In this document: positions 23,533 to 36,649 of the stretch, in pieces
How positions within the stretch are numbered: position 1 is the first letter of the stretch
Layout: every line of letters starts with the position of its first letter
NCBI GenBank assembly: GCA_030340625.1
Contig: JAOPHQ010002281.1
Span: forward strand, 206,001-270,000
From: Merluccius polli
Lineage: Eukaryota; Chordata; Actinopteri; Gadiformes; Merlucciidae
DNA: 64,000 nucleotides
Direction: 5' to 3'
The notes under the pieces: model-generated
Database searches by the model: none
What the model was told of the DNA's origin: nothing
What the model saw: the letters and a program-made list of their open reading frames with translations, nothing else
Position numbers and translations under genes: made by a program

Positions 23533-25080
23533 CCCTTTAACAAGGAATTCTGAACCACAACTGTGAACCACACCTCAAGGGTTTGTTTGTTTTATCAGTG
23601 GGTACATCAACAATTATGAAAAACAAGTAAAAACTAAAAATTGGCTATTCATCGCATGTGCACGAGTGAGATTGTGTGCACGTGTGTGTGCATGTCCATG
23701 CACATCGAGGAATGCATGCATGCATGTTGTGTAGTTACACGGCGAGTGTTGGAAGGAAAGTGAGGGAGAGAGAGAGACACACACAAACATCAAGTTAGAG
23801 AGCGAAAGAGAGAGGGGAGGAGAGAGAGAGTTTGCACCACCTTTACATTGAGACTGAGGATTCATTAAACAATGTGTGCAATGATGAGCAACTCCCTCCT
23901 TTTAAACACCTGTAGCACACCAGAAACACCAGAGAGTGTATTGAAATAGACTGCAAGGGGCGGGGGTCTGTGTTAACTTACCATGGACACACATCCACTA
24001 TTCTGGGATGGCAAAAACATAATGAAGATACTTTATTAATCAAAGATGGGAAAACAATAGGCTATTCTATTTCTGGGGGCTTTTTACCTGTGTGTGTGTG
24101 TGTGTGTGTATATACAATTGCATGTATATGATTATATGAGAGGTAGCCCACACAAAGAGACAATTGGGAAAAATTGGGTACAAACACTTCCCTGTAAACA
24201 AGACACATTGATTGTGTGTGTGCACATACGCCCTCATGTGCACTGTAGGTTTCTATGACACTAACTTTGTTTTAGCAAGACTGCATGTCGCCGTTGGTGA
24301 CTGACCGAGTGTTTGTCACATTATTGTTTTTATGTGTGTGTGTGTGCGTGCGTGCATGCGTGCATGCCTGCACGTGTGTGTGTGTGTATGCAATAACGGC
24401 AAGGCAAGTGTATGTAACTGGATCTATTTCTTTTGTTTCTTTTGCTTGGTGGAGGAGAATGAATGAAACATGTGACAAGGTCTGATCAACCACCTCGGCC
24501 ATCTCTTGGGGTGTTTGTTGACAGATGGCTCTTTTGTCTGAGGGCTAATTTATTCAACGGAATCAACAGGTAGCTAATTACCTGTTGCTTTGTGTCGAAG
24601 CCTGCAAAGCCCTCGTTTTGTTAAGAGCACGTCAATAGTGAATATTCATCGCTCAATAGGGCCTCAACCGAGGACTCTTATTATGGTCTGCTTGAGGCCA
24701 CGATGCAGTCCCCCCCCCACCCCACCACACTCCCATTTCCCTCTGTTAACGTCTTTTTGCAAGACCTTTCAAACTGTAAAAAACAACAACAACAACAACA
24801 GCAGGTAAATACACTTTAAATACTAAAACGGTGCCAAAACAACAGATAGATGTAATGACAATTCGTCATCTAGACATCAATATAACATACATCCTCCTAT
24901 ATACTGTCTCCTAGAATATAATGTCAACCATGCAAACTGGACCTGTAGACCTACTTATAAGCCTTAAATTGAGCACCTGAAAAACGCATTTCTAAGCTAC
25001 CCTAACTTCATTCCTGTACCCTTATTCGCAGGGCCCAACACATGACAGGGTATCAAGGGGTCGGAGCGGAAAAGGGGTGT
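22811..25080. other. intergenic region upstream of dmrta1
   Basis: No gene seen. It contains CA arrays at 23087-23175 and about 23454-23530, GA-rich sequence near 23760-23830, a GT array near 24091-24108, a GTGC/GCATGC-rich stretch near 24330-24390 and an AAC run near 24783. High-complexity sequence at 24490-24690 is a candidate regulatory element. Confidence 0.5.
24490..24690. promoter_or_regulatory. candidate enhancer upstream of dmrta1
   Basis: An unrepetitive block about 0.6-0.75 kb upstream of the dmrta1 ATG. It has TAAT cores and a 9-bp inverted repeat CAACAGGTA...TACCTGTTG (24564-24587), which sets two CAGGTA E2-boxes (the type bound by ZEB/Snail factors) around a TAAT site. Function is inferred. 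Confidence 0.3.
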
Positions 25081-25236
25081 GGCAGCGGTGTTTCATTTCA
25101 CGTCAAGCCACGTTGAGCGGAGACACTTTAAAGGGCGGGAGTTCAGGGCTCCCGGCGGCAGTGGTGATGAGTTAACACCCACCGGCAGAAGGTGGACAAC
25201 TTGTTCTGGTGTTTCTGGTGTCCCACGAAGAGCCAA

Positions 25237-25753
25237 ATGGAGAGCAGCAGCAGACCGCTCGGCCTTACCGGCCACTCCGCCTCCTCTCTGTCGGTCGGCG
25301 CATCCTTGTTCCGCGCGCCGCCGCTCTTCCTCCGCGCCGCCGCGTCCGCGGCAGCGGCAGCGGCGGTGGGGTGCGGCAACCCCGTCCTGGAGAGGGGCTA
25401 CCCCCGCACGCCCAAATGCGCCAGATGCAGGAACCATGGCGTGGTCTCGGCGCTCAAGGGCCACAAGCGCTTCTGCCGCTGGAGGGACTGCGTGTGCGCC
25501 AAGTGCACGCTGATCGCGGAGCGGCAGCGGGTGATGGCGGCGCAGGTGGCGCTGCGGAGGCAGCAGGCGCAGGAGGAGAGCGAGGCCCGCGAGCTGCAGC
25601 TGCTGTACGCCGGGCCCGGGAGCGGAGGGGGAGGAGGAGGAGGTGGTGGTGAGACCGGGGGGCCCTTTCCTACCGGGCTGTCCCAGGAGACCAACAGCAC
25701 CTCCACATGTCTTTCCAGCTTTGATGTCCTCGGATCCATTCATCAAAATGACG
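25237..25753 (+). CDS. dmrta1: dmrta1 coding exon 1
   Basis: Encodes residues 1-172 plus the first base of Gly173, including the whole DM domain. Donor GACG|GTGAGT. GC-rich, as usual for this exon in the family. Confidence 0.93.
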
Positions 25754-26942
25754 GTGAGTTGTTGACTTTACCAAGTCGTAGCTTATACGTCGAAAATGTA
25801 GGCCTATAGGCTCTAGGTTTCCATATTCATCTTGTGATTGATGATTTAGCCTAATCCAACTGAGGAAATGTAGGCCAACCAGGGGCGCCGTAAGGGAGGA
25901 AAAGTTAGGCCGATTCCAAGGGCCCCTCTGAGCACACTATTAGTCAGGCACACGTTGGACAGAAGAAAAACACAGTTTTAAGTGAGCGCCGCCACTGAGT
26001 TGTGTTGTCCCCTGAGGCCAACGCAACTTATTACACATATCACTTTGTCTAACTGTCTAACGAAACTAAATGAACGCATTGTATTTTGCAGGTGACAAAC
26101 TGAGCAAGTACAACTTCTACAGCGGCTTCATGGGCAGGTCGCTGTTTGCGCACCAGGCCTCCTCGCTGCCGCCGCCCTCCTCCCAGGGCGACGCGTCCCC
26201 GAGGAAAAAGCGCACCAACGGACCAGCGGTCCGCGGCGGCGACGGCGACCGCCGCTCCCCGTCCTGCTGCGACCCGCTGTCCGACCACACGGAGATGATG
26301 TCGTCCTCCTCCTCCTCCTCCTCCGACCCGGAGTCCGGGAGCGACTCGGAGCGGCCCAGGGAGAGGACCCCCTGCCCCGCCGGGGTCCCGGGGGGCCGCG
26401 ACCCCACCGACATCATGAGCAAAATCTTCCCGCACCAGAAGCGGGACGCGCTGGAGTCCGCGGTGAAGACGTGCGACGGGGACGTGGTGAGGGCCATCGA
26501 GGTGTTGCTGGGCTCCAGAGACGGCAGGATGGCGGACGCGGCGCACCACGGCGCCTTTCACTTCAGGCCCGGTTTCGGACTAGCGGGGACCCTGCAGGCC
26601 AGACCCACCTTAGCGGGGAACAGCAAGTCCGCCTTCTCCCCGCTGCATGCGCCGACTTGCACGCCGTCCGTGGCGGACAGCCTGTACGGCCTGGGTCCTC
26701 GGTTTGGCATCAGTCCCCTGCGACTCGCCTACTCCTCTGCAGGTGGTGGTGGTGCTGGTGGCGCCATCGCCAGTTTTATGTCGCCATATGTGACCTCCGC
26801 AGGGATGCCCGCCTTCCCGGCGCTGCGCCCGCCGTTGGACTATGCTTTCCCGGGCGTGATGCGAGATCTGTCCTACCTGCAGAGCAAAGAGGCTTTCTGC
26901 AGTCCCTACAGTCACCATCCTGTCCACGAAAAGCAGCTATAA
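25237..26942 (+). CDS. dmrta1: DM-domain transcription factor Dmrta1 (Dmrt4)
   Basis: A nuclear DNA-binding factor of the doublesex/mab-3 family; relatives act in gonad and neural development. Coding exons are 25237-25753 and 26092-26942, joined by a GT-AG intron that splits a Gly codon; the product is 455 residues. The DM domain (about 55-101) has all eight zinc ligands: C61, C64, H67, H76, C80, C85, C87, C90. A DMA domain (about 276-314, DPTDIMSKIFPHQKR start) marks the DMRTA/DMRT3 group. The C-terminal blocks AFSPL, GISPLRLAYSSAG, FMSPY and LDYAFPG, and the RFCRWRDC variant of the DM domain, fit DMRTA1 better than DMRTA2. Low-complexity tracts are Ala (35-43), Gly (130-138) and Ser (243-250). 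The ATG at 25237 is the first in frame. prkcsh follows 2 kb downstream on the same strand. Confidence 0.95.
25754..26091 (+). other. dmrta1 intron
   Basis: 338 bp, GT...TTTTGCAG. It contains a short stretch (25880-25930, GGGGCGCCGTAAGGGAGG) resembling decayed repeat DNA. Confidence 0.85.
26092..26942 (+). CDS. dmrta1: dmrta1 coding exon 2
   Basis: Completes Gly173 and runs to TAA at 26940-26942. It carries the Ser-rich acidic stretch, the DMA domain and the conserved C-terminus. Confidence 0.94.
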
Positions 26943-27160
26943 GAGACCAATCAACTGGTTCCAGTTTGTTTAGCTATAGCAATATAGCGGTTCTCTACAT
27001 ACCATGGTGCCTTAAAAGAGGTGTTGATAGTAGGCCTATCATATGGGACATTTACAAATTTATTTTTTTATTCGATTTTTGATATTTTTTTAGTATTTTA
27101 TAACTTGTGCATTGTGTAAAGATGGTTTATTATTAATAAAATGTTTTAAAAACAACTTCC
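26943..27160 (+). terminator. dmrta1 3' UTR with poly(A) signal
   Basis: AT-rich sequence after the stop, with AATAAA at 27135-27140 about 195 bp downstream. This is the likely main cleavage signal; longer forms cannot be excluded. Confidence 0.7.
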
Positions 27161-28700
27161 ATCTTCTGTTATTTATTTTGTCTTATCTTGTGTATTGGAA
27201 TAGCTACTAGCCTACAAATGCTGAAAGTGAAAAATGCTGATTTGAATAAATGTCTGAGATAAGGTAGATTTGTAAACAAGTCACAAAACCAATGTTTCAA
27301 AGGCCTATGAACAATGAACATTCTGCAATGGAGAAACTTAATTTAATTAGGAAACCAATCAGAAGCAGCCTGCCCTTTTAAAATATATTTTGGACACTAC
27401 CATTCAATACTGAGCACACTTTGATACACATTTGAATACAAAATGAAACCCCAATCCTAAGTGTTGACTTTAAGGATATGTGAGATATCTTGAGGGGGAA
27501 GTGGAAGTTATTGCCTCATTAAGTTTGAATAAGACCTCAAGCATGGGTTGGATTGAATGGTTTTGGCTCACACTTCCGTCTACATTATTCTGATACTAAT
27601 CCACTTAGCTCCACCGGTCCACCAATTCCCAAAAGTATAGGTAAAAGCATATTTGGCTTCAGGAACAATGCATAATTCATATGTCTTATATGATGATTGT
27701 GCATATTAATTATATACTGGGTGCAAAACAGCAGAAAACCCTTTTTTTCTTTTTTTTTAATACTAAGGGTACAATGTTGTCATATTGCAGAATGGATACG
27801 TTGACAATGATACGAATTTCAACATCATGTCATTCGTTGTAGGCTTTGTCTTCAGTTCCTTTTGAATTGTCAGTAAAGCTTAAATCAGCCTGAAATAGTG
27901 GGGATCATTGACTGCATGCAGGGCCGTGGGCCCGAGATCACCTCAGACAGGAGTGCCAGTTCATGCTTTCCATCTGATTGATTGGACATTATACATATAT
28001 CTATGGAAGAGAGACGTAAAGAGATGTAAGTCAGGTATGCTGTCGACCAGGATACTTACAGGGAGGAGAGGTCCCCAGAGGTCATGTCATCATGGACCTG
28101 ACTCCGCCTCCAACCGTCTGGTGTACACTTTTGTCCTCAAGGATTTCAAAGTTTTACTTTTTTACGCTAAACTATATTCAGGTTTGAGACAAATTCTAAT
28201 TCTTCCATACAAGAACATCATCAAATACAGGCTGATTATTTCATAAGGAAACTAAAAAATAGGAGACATTATAACTTTTATATGTAATAATAATGAAAAC
28301 ACGAGAGGATGTAGTTAATAGCCTACGTACATTTAAATTACGTTTTATTACACCCTGCAGCTATATTGTATAGATTCACTATACTGTCCCCTAGTGTCCT
28401 ATTCTCTAGGTGTCAAACACAGAACCACTACATCTTCCCTGACCTACACACAATATCTCCTCTCCTCATTATATGGCTGACATGACAGCAAGAAGACTAT
28501 TCAGTTGGAAAGTTAAAATGCTATACTCTTAATAACAGGTTGTTTGTGGAGTCAAATTAGGTCTATATTTACACATCAACGGAAATATGTTATTCACAAC
28601 AAAAACATTTTTTATTACAGTAAACCTCCGCGAAAAGGCAACATGAGCCAGGTTTTCTTCCAATTACATCTAATTATCCTACATGTTTAAATGGGCAACA
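27161..28700. other. dmrta1-prkcsh intergenic region
   Basis: AT-rich, with no gene or clear repeat. The frame of about 112 codons near 27908 has no recognisable domain. Confidence 0.55.
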
Positions 28701-28709
28701 GTGACTCTC

Positions 28710-28941
28710 GTCATTGATTGGTTGGAGGAATCACAATGTCACGTGACCCGAATCACGTGACCGCGTGTTTCAGGAAGACGGGCGGTGCGTGGAGGTTAAC
28801 GTCCTACTGGCAATGTTACAAACCAAAAAAAACGCTGAGTGAATAAAGTGTGTGCTGCTGTGCATTCAGAACAACAACAACAACAAAAGCCTTTACTAGA
28901 CACACACACACACACACACACACGTGCTTTAATGCACTGAC
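28710..28941 (+). promoter_or_regulatory. prkcsh promoter and 5' UTR
   Basis: Two CACGTG E-boxes stand 14 bp apart: GTCACGTGAC (28738-28747, a full CLEAR-type palindrome) and ATCACGTGACC (28752-28762). A reverse CCAAT box (ATTGG, 28717-28721) lies just upstream. No TATA box is evident. Before the ATG the leader region has an AAC run (28871-28885) and a CA array (28901-28922). The start site is not known. Confidence 0.55.
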
Positions 28942-29026
28942 ATGCGGTGTTGTGTTGTTGTCATCGCCTGTGCGCTGTCGTCTCTGTGCGTAGACGCTCG
29001 GAAAATCCGAGGGATTTCTCTGTCCT
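28942..29026 (+). CDS. prkcsh: prkcsh exon 1
   Basis: ATG at 28942; encodes the signal peptide and the start of the mature protein (RKIRGISLS). Donor TCCT|GTAAGT splits a Tyr codon completed by exon 2. Confidence 0.88.
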
Positions 29027-31958
29027 GTAAGTGTAGTGTCGTTACATGGGTCATGTATGGCTGCTGTGTCACCTGTTATACATGCGGTGTAGCTCACCCG
29101 CTCGGCGTCATGTCACCGGTGTATGCATGCCACGGTCAATGGTCATCGAAAAGGCATCATAGTGTCATCATCGCTGTCCATCAATGTCCTCTGATATAAA
29201 TAACCACATGTATTGATTGGTGTTTTTAATGGCGCGCTTTGCAACGTGCCTGTTTATTTATGGATGCCTGTGGTTATACATGGCATTGAGCTAAATGGGT
29301 TATCGGCCATATTGGGGTTGTGGTACTGCAGCCAGTGTACAGCTGACTGAGTAACACTGAATCTGATAATCACACACTTTTCACGTTTTTCAACAGATAA
29401 ACGTTTCTACAGGGAGAGGAAGTCATTCCTGTGCATCGATGGGTCTAAAATGATCCCCTTTGAGCAAGTGAACGATGACTACTGTGACTGTGAAGACGGT
29501 TCAGATGAACCAGGTGAGTGTTTGAAGGTTACAGGAAACTGCTTAATAGTGATGAGTGAGTGTCAAATCTTTGGAGTTAAGTTTCCAACTGGGCAATTTT
29601 CTTACTAATAATATATTTGTGTCATAGACTTTTGCAGATGAACATTGCTTGTACCTTACTAATGTATTATTGTTTGAAGTTATTCTACGTTGTTATTTAT
29701 TTGCATTTACGGCTCAATATGTGTTTTGTCAACATAAATACGTGAAATAGGGCACTTATTGTTTTATCAAAATGTGTTTTCAAGTGTAGAAACAACCAAA
29801 AAGAGTAGCGTATCATGGTACATCTGAAATGAGGAGATTCAAGCACCTGTCAACATGGACGCTGAACAGCAAGTCCACAAACACAATACCATGTGATGGT
29901 CCAGTTACCCAAAGGCTCAACATGATGCAGATAGCCTTTTAAAACATAAATTGTCAATGTGTGTGTGTGTTATTGTCAATGTGTGTGATTCATCAGTTGT
30001 CAAAATGGTTTCAGTTGTATGTTATCAAATAACCTACATGCGGTTGGTTTCACCCTATAGGCACAGCTGCATGTCCCAACGGGCGATTCTACTGCATCAA
30101 TCTGGGCTTTCACCCCCAATACATCCCTTCGTCACGTGTCAACGATGGGATTTGTGGTAAGGCCTTCTCTAGTCGCCCTCTATTATAATGTCTTATCTAC
30201 AACACATGCACACATATTCCCTTGTGAACAAATATATTATGGACAGCGTTCTGATTGCCACTTAAACATGAGCAGACTAGAGAGTGAAGTGAGTTACTTC
30301 TTGTGTAATCTCGGATCCAGCAGTATACTATGTTATAGCAGAGAGGGAGATTACACAGAGCCTGGGCCGGATACCAACAACTGGGGTGGGGTTATGCCTT
30401 GTTTCCTATATTGTTACAGAGATATTCTACTGAAGAAAACTAATTTGCGCGAGTGGATGAAGCTTTCACAGAAGGGGATTTTAATAAGTGTATTTCTACA
30501 GCGGCCAGTCTACACTGCTGATTTGAAAGCTTTACAGACACTGTTTACAGTTTACTAGTACTGGCCGAGTTTGTGCTTGCTGTTAATTGCCAATTACGTG
30601 CTTACAGATCCCTGCCTCCAGCAACATGATTGGTCGAAACAAATAATGAAGTAGAAGAAAGTGAAAAGCCCGATAATAATCAAAAGTCTGATTTGTGAGA
30701 CTACTTCCTGTGTGACGTTTAATTTCTTCCATCCTACTTCCTATTGGTACTGGTGCTACACCAATGGCTGCGTCAAGCGGCTTTGATTGATTACATACAT
30801 CGACGGGAGTGGACAATGTTTTGGGAACTCTGGAAATTGCGGTCAAACAATGCTAACCTTAGGTTAAACGTGCATTGAGAAGGCCAGGGCTAGTTAATAG
30901 CTAGTCGATGAGATGAGCTAGCACTCAGCCTAATCCAGAAATCTGTGTCTCTGTGTACTCTAACCGACTTAGAGGCCCAAGTAAACCAATAGAGGCCCAT
31001 GGTTATTTCTTTTTACTCTTTAGCTTTTTTAATTATTCACAGGTTCTACTGGAGGGCAATAACTCAACTGCTGTTAGTGAACTATTCATATTGTTCATGT
31101 TCATTTATATCAAACCATCCGTGCGGTGGAAATCACTTCTACTCTGTGCTCCTCCTCACACATTAGCTTACCTGCTTAATTAAGAAAGCAAAGTGAAATC
31201 CAAAAATGTCAGGTACTTGTTCTGAATGACTGCTTTTATCCATATCAAGTAAGGCTGGGCGAGATGGAGACATGTATTATCACGATAATTATGGGGAATT
31301 GTACACAATATCGATAAATATCACAATATGCTTATAAATTCAAAATGCCATTCTAAACAGTCTGACTGAGGGACATTCCATTGAAGTATAGTATTGGAGA
31401 TTTAAAATATGGGATCGGACTAAAACCGTTTTTTCGTTTAAAACCTCATTTGATCATTTAAAGGGCATATCTTCTCATGGTAATTCATTTAGACTATAAA
31501 ACTGGGTATCACGATCGACAAGTCCATATCTCCATTTCATGACGACACAATACCATTCAAAGATGCTAAATGATAATATTGAATTATTGCCCAGCCCTAA
31601 CATCAAATGAATTATAGGATATTGTATTCTCTAAAGCACCTTTTGTAACCCTTGTAGCAGCTATTGTAGGACACAATCCCATATGGTGCCTCAAACTGAC
31701 ATATACAATGTGTTGTCCACTTTACTCTGTGTCATACTGACACGACTTTGCTCCCGTCCACTTTGGCAGATTGCTGCGATGCCTCCGATGAGTACAACAG
31801 CCACACTCGCTGCCTGAACACATGCAGGTCAGTACCCTCGCCACTTCTAGTAGCACTGCTTGTTAAGTGCACCTCTTTCGGTTTGAATGTGCACTGTTCA
31901 GTTCAGATCCACAAAGGCAGTCAGTGGGAAGGGGAGCTTTCATTAAAAAAAGAGGCTT

Positions 31959-32015
<57 letters not shown>

Positions 32016-35000
32016 GCAATAGTAATAATAATAATTGCAGAATAAACGTAATGAAACTTAAATATGCTAAATACTGTTTGGTTCAAAAGACCCCTTATGA
32101 TGAGCACAATAAATGGTCTTGCGTGTCCCTCGCCCGGACGTGGGTCACCGGGGCCCCCCCCTGGAGCCAGGCCTGGGGGTGGGGCTCGGGGGCGAGCGCC
32201 TGGTGGCCGGGCCTATACCCACGGGGCCCGGCCGGGCACAGACCGAAACGATGACGTGGGACCCCCTTCCCGCCGGCTCACCACCAGCAGGAGGGGCCAA
32301 AGGGGTCGGATGCAATGCGAGCTGGGCGGCGGCAGAAGGCGGGGACCTTGGCGGTCCGATCCTCGGCTGCAGAAGCTAGCTCTAGGGACGTGGAACGTCA
32401 CCTCTCTGGTGGGGAAGGAGCCTGAGCTGGTGCGCGACGTTGAGAAGTTCCGGCTAGATATAGTCGGCCTCACCTCGACGCATAGCAAGGGCTCTGGAAC
32501 CAGTCTTCTCGAGAGGGGTTGGACTCTCTTCCACTCTGGAGTTGCCACTGGTGAGAGGCGCCGGGCAGGGGTGGCAATACTTATTGCCCCCCGGCTTGGT
32601 GCCAGTATGTTGGAGTTTACCCCGGTAGACGAGAGGGTAGCCTCCCTCCGCCTTCGGGTGGGGGGACGGATCCTGACTGTTGTTTGTGCCTATGGTCCAA
32701 ACAGCAGTTCAGAGTATCCACCCTTTTTGGACTCCTTGGAGGGGGTGCTGGAAAGTGCTCCCTCTGGGGATTCCCTCGTTCTGCTGGGGGACTTCAACGC
32801 TCACGTTGGCAGCGACAGTGAGACCTGGAGGGGTGTGATTGGGAGGAACGGCCCCCCCGATCTGAACCCGAGTGGTGTTCAGTTATTGGACTTCTGTGCT
32901 CGTCACAGATTGTCCATAACGAACACCATGTTCAAGCATAAGGGTGTCCATATGTGCACTTGGCACCAGGACACCCTAGGCCGCAGTTCGATGATCGACT
33001 TTGTAGTCGTGTCGTCGGACTTGCGGCCGCATGTCTTGGACACTCGGGCGAAGAGAGGGGCGGAGCTGTCAACTGATCACCACCTGGTGGTGAGTTGGCT
33101 GCGATGGTGGGGGAGAATGCCGGTCAGACCTGGCAGACCCAAACGTATTGTGAGGGTCTGCTGGGAACGTCTGGCAGAGTCTCCTGTCAGAGAGAGCTTC
33201 AACTCCCACCTCCGGGAGAGCTTTGACCATGTACCGGGGGAGGTGGGGGACATTGAGTCCGAGTGGGCCATGTTCCGCGCCTCCATTGTTAAGGCGGCCG
33301 ACCAGAGCTGTGGCCGCAAGGTGGTCGGTGCCTGCCGTGGCGGCAATTCCCGAACCCGCTGGTGGACACCGGCGGTGAGGGATGCCGTCAAACTGAAGAA
33401 GGAGTCCTATAGGACCTTTTTGGCCTGTGGGACTCCGGAGGCAGCAGGCAGGTACCGGCAGGCCAAGCGGAGCGCAGCTGTGGCGGTTACTGAGGCAAAA
33501 ACCCGGACATGGGAGGAGTTCGGTGAGGCCATGGAGAACGACTTCCGGACGGCTTCGAAGAGGTTCTGGACCACCATCCAGCGTCTCAGGAGGGGGAAGC
33601 AGTGCATCGTCAACACTGTGTATGGTGGAGACGGTGCGCTGCTGACCTCGACTCGGGACGTTGTGGATCGGTGGAAGGAATACTTCGAAGACCTCCTCAA
33701 TCCCACCGACACGCCTTCCGGTAAGGAAGCAGGGCCTGGGGACTCGGGTGTGGGCTCTCCTATCTCTGGGGCTGAGGTTGCCGAGGTGGTCAGGAAGCTC
33801 CTCGGTGGCAGGGCCCCGGGGGTGGATGAGGTCCGCCCGTTGTTCCTTAAGGCCCTGGATGTTGTGGGGCTGTCTTGGTTGACACGACTCTGCAGCATCG
33901 CGTGGACATCGGGGGCAGTGCCCCTGGATTGGCAGACTGGGGTGGTGGTCCCTCTTTTTAAGAAGGGGGACCGGCGGGTGTGTTCCAACTATAGGGGGAT
34001 CACACTCCTCAGCCTCCCTGGTAAGGTCTATTCAGGGGTTCTGGAGAGGAGGGTCCGTCGGATAGTCGAACCTCGGATTCAGGAGGAGCAATGTGGTTTT
34101 CGTCCAGGCCGTGGAACAGTGGACCAGCTCTACACCCTCTGCAGGATCCTTGAGGGTGCATGGGAGTTTGCCCAACCAGTCCACATGTGCTTTGTGGACT
34201 TGGAGAAGGCATTCGACCGTGTCCCTCGCTGAGTCCTGTGGGGGGTTCTCTGGGAGTACGGGGTATCGGACCCCCTAATACGGGCTGTCCGTTCCCTGTA
34301 TGACCGGTGTCAGAGCTTGGTCCGCATTGCCGGTAATAAGTCAGACTTGTTTCCAGTGAGGGTTGGACTCCGCCAGGGCTGCCCTTTGTCACATATCCTG
34401 TTCATAATTTTTATGGACAGGATTTCTACACACAGCCAGGGCGTTGAGGGGGTCCGGTTTGGTGACCTCAGGATTGGGTCTCTGCTTTTTGCGGACGATG
34501 TGGTCCTGATGGCTTCATCAGACCGTGACCTCCAACTCTCGCTGTACAGGTTCGCAGCCAAGTGTGAAGCGGCCGGGATGAGAATCAGCACCTCCAAATC
34601 CGAGTCCATGGTCCTCAACCGGAAAAGGGTGGAGTGCACTCTCCGGGTTGGGGATGAGATCCTGCCCCAAGTGGAGTTCAAGTACCTCGGGGTCTTGTTC
34701 ACGAGTGAGGGGAGGATGGAGCGGGAGATCGACAGGCGGATCGGTGCGGCGTCTGCAGTAATGCAGACTCTGCACGGATCCGTTGTGGTGAAGAGGGAGC
34801 TGAGCCGAAAGGTAAAGCTCTTGATTTACCAGTCGATCTACATTCCTGCCCTCACCTATGGTCATGAGCTTTGGGTAATGACCGAAAGAACAAGATTGCG
34901 GGTACAAGCGGCCGAAATGAGCTTCCTCCGCAGGGTGGCTGGGCTCTCCCTTAGAGATAGGGTGAGAAGCTCGGTCATCCGGGAGGAGCTCGGAGTAGAC

Positions 35001-36616
35001 CCGCTACTCCTCCGCGTTGAGAGGAGCCAGATGAGGTGGCTCGGGCATCTAGTTAGGATGCCTCCCGGACGCCTCCCTGGTGAGGTGTTCAGGGCACGTC
35101 CCACTGGTAGGAGACCCCGGGGAAGACCCAGGACACGCTGGAGAGACTATGTCTCTCGGCTGGCCTGGGAACGCCTCGGGATCCCCCAGGAAGAGCTGGA
35201 CGAAGTAGCTGGGGAAAGGGAAGTCTGGGCTTCCCTGCTTAGGCTGCTGCCCCCGTGACCCGACCCCGGATAAGCGGTAGAAGATGGATGGATGGATGGA
35301 CTGTTTGGTTCTATCTTCCATTGTTGTCTTCCACATTCTTTTCCGGTCAAAAAAATGTGTTGCCTGGTTGTCCAACTGTCTTTACCGAGCTGCACCGGCT
35401 ATGTCTATGTAAAAGGGGCACAAACCAAAAGCTATTAACTTGACACTCCCAAAAAAGGAAGGAATTAGCCCATTAACCAATAAGTCTTCTATCATAATAA
35501 ACTAAGTATCTTAAACCACAAATTAACATATACAATAACTAGTTGGGTCATCATAAAGTAAATATATTAATGACAAAATATAAGATAGATGTATGCAGGT
35601 TATTATTTAGTATATACTGACTGAATGGCACTTACTACTAGGTAGGCCTACTACTACTACTAGTGTTAATTTTATCAGCCATTTTTAAATTTAGTCTCAG
35701 TTTTAGTCCAGTTTCAATCGCCCTTGTTAGTTTTTATCGCATTTAGTCAACCTCATCCTGTTTTTATTTATTCAAGTTTTAGTCGACTATAAGTCGAGCA
35801 TTTTAGTCTTTATCTTAGTCCAAGAAAACATAATGTTATTCTTTTAGTTTTAGTCAACAAAAACTGTCAACATTTTAGTCTAGTTTTAGTCAGGACAATT
35901 ATTTTACCCTTTTACTTTTTTGTCAGCAGATAATATAGAACATTTCCATCTAATCAAAAATTATTTACTAAAAGTAGCCTAAGTCTCAGGCATGCAAACT
36001 GGCTCGGGGTGAAAAAGGTGAGAATGATGCGTTCGTGATTGTTGACGGGGGGGGTGTTCGTGATTGTTGACGGGGGGCACGCGCAATAGTAACACACCGC
36101 GGACCTACAGCCGACGGGGGGGGGGGTTGTTGCTATTATGCAGGCGGGATAAATGACGCTTGCGCCCAGCGCAAATCTAAAATGGGTTGGTCTGAAGTAG
36201 CTACATTAGTCATAGGTGTGGTTTGGGCGTAACGTGCAATAAACCAATCAGTGTCGTCTCACATTCCCTTTAAATGCAGGCGCGCTTGTTCCATGGCGAG
36301 CACATCGCGCATCGCCACTACTGGACCCAGACGTGTCCAATCCCGCCGTAGCGCGCGCATGCCCATCAGAGGGAAAAATAATTAGTTATTCTGTTTAAGT
36401 CTTTTCAGCTTTTCACTTTCCGTTGACAAAATGTAAATAAAGAAATGTCACAAAGACATACTTTCCGATGTTTTGGCCTCACTCTCACTGAATCACGAGG
36501 TTTTGAATGCATGGTGATATACTGTATTTGCAATGTAGTCTAACATTAGACCGAGATTACTTCGCTTATAGACAGTGCTTGAAGTGGACAAAAATAAGTG
36601 CCGGTACTGCGTACGG

Positions 36617-36649
<33 letters not shown>

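Noticed and set aside
25093..25746. Long minus-strand frame opposite dmrta1
   Set aside because: A shadow of the GC-rich dmrta1 exon 1; the composition mirrors the sense codons and no domain is present.
26471..27082. Alternative + frame over dmrta1 exon 2
   Set aside because: Overlaps the clear dmrta1 frame; it has no domain and runs into the 3' UTR.
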